Shown: positions 14,297 to 17,868 of the stretch, in pieces | Position numbering within the stretch: position 1 is the stretch's first letter | Layout of the letters: every line of letters begins with the position of its first letter | DNA from: Anaerolineales bacterium | GTDB lineage: Bacteria; Chloroflexota; Anaerolineae; Anaerolineales; Villigracilaceae | Reading direction: 5' to 3' | NCBI GenBank assembly: GCA_020847355.1 | Contig: JADLCG010000126.1 | Location: 1 to 17,868 of the forward strand | DNA length: 17,868 nt | Position numbers and translations under genes: made by a program | The notes under the pieces: model-generated | What the model saw: the letters and a program-made list of their open reading frames with translations, nothing else | Told to the model about the DNA's origin: nothing | The model's database searches: none

Positions 14297-15397
14297 ATGT
14301 CTCGTCCGCTCTCGTGGAGGAACTTTGATTTTCTCCTCTTAGGGGCTGTGGTTTTGGCTTCCGCTTTTGGCATCGCCATGATTCGTTCCGCAATTGCCGG
14401 AAACGAAGAACTGATCACATATCCAACTAGGCAAACTTATTTTCTAATCGTGGGGGTTGTCGTCATCTTCTTGCTCGCCGGCATAGATTATCGCTATTGG
14501 CTCTCCATTCATTGGTTGATCTATTTCGTAATGATGGGTTTCCTGATTTCGCTCTCCGGCTTGGGGCAGGCGGCTTTCGGCGCTCAGCGTTGGTTTCAAG
14601 TGGGCGTGCTGTTTTTACAGCCGACCGAATTTGCGAAGATCGTTATTATTCTGATTTTGGCGCGCTATTTTGAAAAGAGTCAATTCCAGCCGCGCGATCT
14701 AAAATGGCTCGGCTTTAGCTTGGCTTGGACGTGGGGCTTATTGATTTGGATTTTGCTCCAACCTAATTTAAGCAACGTGATCGTGACTATGGTGATCTGG
14801 TTTTTCATGGTTTGGATGAATCGGATCGAGCTAAAGACGCTTTTCTGGATGGGCGTTTCCGGCTTGGCGGGCGGCGCCTTAGCCTTCCCGTTTTTAGCGG
14901 ATTATCAGAAACAGCGCGTGATCAACTTCCTCTTCCCAGACCCCAACGCGAGCTACGGCGCAATTTACAACGTGCAACAAGCTTTGATCGCCATCGGCTC
15001 GGGCGGTTTGTTTGGCAAAGGCTTTGGGCATGGCACGCAAACGCAACTCCGCTTTATGAAAGTGCGCCATACGGATTTTATTTTTTCCGTAATCTCCGAA
15101 GAATTTGGGCTAATCGGCGCAATTCTCGTGATCGCCACTGTTGGCTTTGTCGTTTGGCGTTGTATTCGCGCGGCGCAAAAATCGCGCGATGTTTCCGGCT
15201 CGATGATTGCGCTGGGCGTGGCGACCTTGCTCTTCTTTCAAGGCGCGGCGAACTTGGCGATGAACATGAATCTCATCCCGGTTTCCGGCTTGCCTCTGCC
15301 TTTCTTTAGCTATGGCGGCTCTGGCTTGATGTCCTTGATGGTCTGCGTGGGCTTGGTGGAAAGCGTCGCCATGCGGCATAAAAGCATGGATTTCTGA
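14297..15397 (+). CDS. rodA: SEDS peptidoglycan glycosyltransferase RodA
   Basis: RodA polymerises lipid II into glycan strands in partnership with PBP2. The 366-residue product has about ten membrane segments and the SEDS landmarks: AFGAQRWF near 93-100, QPTEFAKI at 108-115, VRHTDFIFSVISEEFGLIGA at 256-275 with the essential Asp260, and NLIPVSGLPLPFFSYGGSGL at 325-344. The loop usually read as QPDLGTA is here QPNLSNV (155-161), a noted variation. FtsW is a possible alternative by sequence, but the mre/mrdA neighbours favour RodA. It lies 6 bases after minE, closing the cluster. Confidence 0.9.
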   Translation: MSRPLSWRNFDFLLLGAVVLASAFGIAMIRSAIAGNEELITYPTRQTYFLIVGVVVIFLLAGIDYRYWLSIHWLIYFVMMGFLISLSGLGQAAFGAQRWFQVGVLFLQPTEFAKIVIILILARYFEKSQFQPRDLKWLGFSLAWTWGLLIWILLQPNLSNVIVTMVIWFFMVWMNRIELKTLFWMGVSGLAGGALAFPFLADYQKQRVINFLFPDPNASYGAIYNVQQALIAIGSGGLFGKGFGHGTQTQLRFMKVRHTDFIFSVISEEFGLIGAILVIATVGFVVWRCIRAAQKSRDVSGSMIALGVATLLFFQGAANLAMNMNLIPVSGLPLPFFSYGGSGLMSLMVCVGLVESVAMRHKSMDF

Positions 15398-15428
15398 CGA
15401 CGCTCAACTTCTTTTCTTTTGGCTGGTT

Positions 15429-16775
15429 ATGAAAAAAACATACGCGCTTGCTTTTCTACTCTTTCAAATTTTCGCCGTGACCTATTACGGTTATTTACGC
15501 ATCCACAACGCAGAGCGCGTCAAACAGCCGCGCAGTTTTGGCGATACCGGAGAATATTTACACAACGCCAATTTGCCGATTCTCTCGCGTGAATTTTGGA
15601 CCGACCTGCGCGCGCCCGGCACAGCCTTGCTTTGGAAAACGGTCAATTCAGACCCGGAACGCATCTTTCAACTCCAACTGTATCTTTCTATTTGCGCTTG
15701 GGCGCTGTTGGCTTACTGCGCTTCGCAAGCCCTCAAATCAAATTGGCTCAAGCCGCTTCTCTTTAGCTTAATTCTGGCTTTCAGTCTCAGCCGCGATATT
15801 TTCATGTGGGATCCATTTTTAGGAAGCGAATCCATCGCGCTTTCGTTTATGGCGCTTTTCCTCGCCGCTTCCATTTGGCTGATCCAAGAATGGAAAACGT
15901 ATAAATTAGTTTTCATTTTATTTTTTGCGGTGGGCATGGTTCTCACGCGCGATACTTTTGCATATCTGCTCTTGATGGTTGCGCTGATCAACTTGCCTGT
16001 GTTTTGGCGCAGTCCATACCGCTCGAAAGCGCTGGCGCTTAGTTTTGCCTTCGTCGTCATCTTCGCGTTTAGCTCACAACTTGCGGAATTGGGCTTGCGT
16101 CCTTATCGAGCCATCCTAATGAACACCGCGCTTCGCATTTATCCTTCCAATGAATATACGGATTATTTCCGCCAACATGGAATGCCGATTAGCGAACGAC
16201 TCGTTGAAATGTCGCGCAATCCGGAAGCCGGTCAAAAATTTGCAGTCAACATCGCCCTCACTTTCGACGACGATCAAGCGGCATATCGTCAATGGGCAAA
16301 AGCATCAGGATATGCTGAATATCTGAAATTTCTGTGGTTTTTCAAAGCCGATACGTTTCAAAAAGTTTTCACCGAAACCGCCGGTCAAAGTTTTTTTCCG
16401 GATGTTTTTTATTACACCGCCACCGGTTATCGCCCCATCATCAAGGATGCGCGCCTTGCGGAAATTTTATATCCCACGCGCTTTGGCTTATTTTTTTTCT
16501 TCATTGCCAATTTACTCGCCGCATTTTTTGTTCCAATTTTTTGGCGCAAACGCGAAGTCAACGGTTATATTCCACTGCTGATGATTCTGCTTTCATATCC
16601 GCAGGCAGTTTTAGTTTGGGCGGCAGACCCTAACGATATTGCGCGGCATTCCATCGCGCACAATGTTCTCATGCGCCTCGGCGTTTGGCTTCTCCTCTTT
16701 TTTGTTTTGGATTTTCTACTCCCCAGCCTTTACGCCCAATTGACATTCGGCAACCGTACAAAGAATCCCGCTTAA
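15429..16775 (+). CDS. Polytopic membrane protein, possible GT-C-fold glycosyltransferase
   Basis: The 448-residue product has about nine to eleven membrane segments (for instance 5-23, 85-103, 133-154, 160-193, 200-215, 352-374, 383-402 and 415-435) and a long hydrophilic loop near 220-345. An early loop contains SFGDTGEYL (36-44) and further on WTDLRAPGTALLWK, in the position where GT-C lipid-linked sugar transferases carry a catalytic Asp and an Arg-Pro motif. That resemblance is weak and the family is not recognised. If correct it would move a sugar from a polyprenyl carrier to a surface target. It lies 31 bases after rodA in the same direction, with no good ribosome binding site visible. 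Confidence 0.65.
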   Translation: MKKTYALAFLLFQIFAVTYYGYLRIHNAERVKQPRSFGDTGEYLHNANLPILSREFWTDLRAPGTALLWKTVNSDPERIFQLQLYLSICAWALLAYCASQALKSNWLKPLLFSLILAFSLSRDIFMWDPFLGSESIALSFMALFLAASIWLIQEWKTYKLVFILFFAVGMVLTRDTFAYLLLMVALINLPVFWRSPYRSKALALSFAFVVIFAFSSQLAELGLRPYRAILMNTALRIYPSNEYTDYFRQHGMPISERLVEMSRNPEAGQKFAVNIALTFDDDQAAYRQWAKASGYAEYLKFLWFFKADTFQKVFTETAGQSFFPDVFYYTATGYRPIIKDARLAEILYPTRFGLFFFFIANLLAAFFVPIFWRKREVNGYIPLLMILLSYPQAVLVWAADPNDIARHSIAHNVLMRLGVWLLLFFVLDFLLPSLYAQLTFGNRTKNPA

Positions 16776-16823
16776 GCGCCGCGCCGCTTTCTTAACCTCG
16801 GCTTGGTCTTTGCCAAACGGCAT
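16716..16823 (-). CDS. Possible 35-residue small ORF, mostly antisense to the preceding gene
   Basis: After the eamA stop at 16828, an ATG at 16823 opens a frame of 35 codons beginning MPFGKDQAEVKKAARRL and ending at a TAG at 16716. A weak GAG lies 4 bases upstream. The last 60 bases lie antisense to the GT-C-like gene, so only about a third is independent sequence. The composition is plausible but chance cannot be excluded. Confidence 0.15.
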   Translation of the reverse strand: MPFGKDQAEVKKAARRLSGILCTVAECQLGVKAGE

Positions 16824-16827
16824 TTTC

Positions 16828-17709
16828 TCAACGTTCAAATGTCGCAATTAAAATCCCCACGCCGATCAATGCGCCGCCGACGAGGAATAAGGGCGTAATT
16901 GCTTCAGCGAGGAAAAACCATCCGAGAAGCGTACCCACCACCGGCTGGGCAAAGAACGTCAACGAAGCGACAGCGGCAGGCAATTCCGCGAAGGCATAAT
17001 TCCATAAAAACATCGCCAGCGCAGTGGAGATAATCCCTAAAAACAACAGCCCGCCGATGATCCCAATGCTGATTGTGCCAAGCCCTTGCGTGTTCACTTC
17101 CCAAGCCCCAAAGACCAAACTGGATGGAAGCCCGCCTAAGAGCATCACTGCGCTTGAAACTAATAAATTCCCGTTCTGACTCACTTTGCGGACTAATACG
17201 GAATATAACGCCCAAGTGAGCGCGGCGCACAGCAGGCTGATGTTGCCCCAAAATAAAGTTGGCGAAAGTTCGGCGGTTCTGGGGTCAATCACTGCAATTA
17301 CCCCCAGCGTGGAAATAATTAAAGCGCTGATTTTTCTCGCCGTGTTTTTTTCGCCAAGCAATAGCGGCGCGAAGATTAAAACAAACGCCGGCGTAGCGGA
17401 AGTGACCAACGCGCCGTTTGAAGCGGTCGAAAGTTTTGTGCCGACAAATTGAAACCCCAATGAAATTCCGTAACCCACGAACCCAACGCGCACGCTTTGC
17501 CAGAATTGTTCTTTGGTGAAATGCGCTTTCTCTTTTTGAAAGAGAATGATTACGCCCAAAGCGGCGGCTCCTAAAACGAGCCGCACGCTCAACAAAGCAA
17601 AAGGCGGAATAACTTCCAAAACCACTTTGCTGACTACATACATGCCGCCCCAAATAGCGGCGGCGCCTAAACCGGCAAATAAACCTAAAACGCTGTGTTT
17701 GTGTGTCAT
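16828..17709 (-). CDS. EamA/DMT family transporter
   Basis: The 293-residue product has ten membrane segments in two EamA repeats, the layout of drug/metabolite transporters. The first repeat starts LGAAAIWGGMYVVSKVVLE and includes GALVTSATPAFVLIFAPLLLGEK; the second includes SLTFFAQPVVGTLLGWFFLAEAITPLFLVGGALIGVGILI, both standard features. Members export or import small metabolites, amino acids or drugs; the substrate cannot be predicted. The ATG at 17709 has no usable ribosome binding site but is 8 bases from a TATAAT box, suggesting near-leaderless expression. It is convergent with the GT-C-like gene, 52 bases away. Confidence 0.92.
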   Translation of the reverse strand: MTHKHSVLGLFAGLGAAAIWGGMYVVSKVVLEVIPPFALLSVRLVLGAAALGVIILFQKEKAHFTKEQFWQSVRVGFVGYGISLGFQFVGTKLSTASNGALVTSATPAFVLIFAPLLLGEKNTARKISALIISTLGVIAVIDPRTAELSPTLFWGNISLLCAALTWALYSVLVRKVSQNGNLLVSSAVMLLGGLPSSLVFGAWEVNTQGLGTISIGIIGGLLFLGIISTALAMFLWNYAFAELPAAVASLTFFAQPVVGTLLGWFFLAEAITPLFLVGGALIGVGILIATFER

Positions 17710-17717
17710 AAACCCCG

Positions 17718-17723
17718 ATTATA
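17718..17723 (-). promoter_or_regulatory. -10 box for a leaderless or near-leaderless eamA transcript
   Basis: A consensus TATAAT on the minus strand lies 8 bases upstream of the eamA ATG. The intervening CGGGGTTT puts the expected start point within one or two bases of the ATG, and its GGGG is too close to act as a normal ribosome binding site. No -35 box is evident. Confidence 0.5.
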
Positions 17724-17737
17724 TCGAAGCCTAGAAG

Positions 17738-17868
17738 CTACTCCCCAAACGTGTCAATCAGCAATTTGAAATTCCCGCCCACTGGATACAGAATGGGGCA
17801 GGTACAGCCGCGTTTTTTATATTCCTCTACTTTGGCTTTGGCTTCGGCGGGCGTTCCTGAAGCCGTAA
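17738..17868 (-). CDS. C-terminal end of a probable luciferase-like flavin oxidoreductase (partial)
   Basis: The minus strand is open from the window edge to a TAG at 17738-17740, giving the last 42 residues. They include SGTPAEAKAKVEEYKKRGCT, then CPILYPVGGNFKLLIDTFGE at the end. This G-x-P-E-E-x-x-x-K-V-x-E-Y...G...P-x-x-x-P-x-G tail is typical of LLM-class (F420- or FMN-dependent) oxidoreductases; the catalytic body is outside the window. It is upstream of eamA by 28 bases in the same direction, though eamA has its own -10 box. Confidence 0.55.
   Translation of the reverse strand, partial: TASGTPAEAKAKVEEYKKRGCTCPILYPVGGNFKLLIDTFGE

Noticed and set aside
16776..16827. Possible terminator between the convergent GT-C-like gene and eamA
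   Set aside because: Only a 4-pair stem (TTGG/CCAA) was seen, with no T-run, and the genes are only 52 bases apart.
1..17868. CRISPR array, tRNA, rRNA, transposon or phage remnants
   Set aside because: I found no direct-repeat array, no transposase-like or integrase-like protein and no RNA gene pattern on either strand, although I read by eye.

Overview
This window looks like a chromosomal piece of a Chloroflexota bacterium, most likely from Anaerolineae. That is an inference from gene content: a mreBCD-mrdA-minCDE-rodA cluster, Lys-rich tails on housekeeping proteins, a lipoprotein with DUF348 and G5 domains plus a beta-propeller, and many EamA/GT-C-type membrane proteins. No 16S rRNA or other decisive marker is present. 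Genes are densely packed. The longest gene-free stretch is about 156 bases (7686-7841), so no stretch over 300 bases lacks a gene. I see no tRNA, rRNA, CRISPR array, transposon, phage gene or integration site.

Left block (1-3212, minus strand): a cell-surface operon read right to left. It encodes a small exported protein (2640-3212), a DUF348-G5-propeller lipoprotein (1033-2619), a UDP-glucuronate decarboxylase/epimerase-type sugar-nucleotide enzyme (50-1009), and the first 17 codons of another gene that overlaps the epimerase stop by ATGA. An extended -10 promoter for this operon sits on top of the start of scpB, which is divergent.

Second block (3263-4792, plus strand): scpB (condensin accessory subunit) and an RluB-type 23S rRNA pseudouridine synthase with a repetitive basic tail. 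It ends in a strong hairpin terminator that contains the stop codon of the synthase gene. The hairpin has a T-run on both strands and probably also ends the convergent operon.

Third block (7685 down to 4814, minus strand): degV (fatty-acid-binding protein), udk (uridine kinase, with its own apparently leaderless promoter), a cyclophilin peptidyl-prolyl isomerase, and a VTT/DedA-type membrane protein whose start overlaps the isomerase gene.

Fourth block (7787-15397, plus strand): the morphogenesis and division-site cluster. mreB (TTG start, good ribosome binding site), mreC, mreD and mrdA (PBP2) form the Rod elongation machinery. minC, minD and minE form the oscillating division-site selection system and have a separate TATAAT promoter. 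rodA, the SEDS glycosyltransferase partner of PBP2, closes the cluster. The genes therefore couple side-wall synthesis with division placement. This gene order is also known from Clostridia-type genomes, so it is conserved rather than new.

Right end: an unrecognised polytopic membrane protein of GT-C-like layout follows rodA. A convergent EamA transporter with a near-leaderless promoter comes next, then the last 42 codons of what looks like a luciferase-like flavin oxidoreductase running off the edge.

I did not find a convincing undescribed system. The points most worth checking are the DUF348-G5-propeller lipoprotein, the 15-residue tandem repeats in the RluB tail, the leaderless promoters, and the many cysteine pairs in PBP2.
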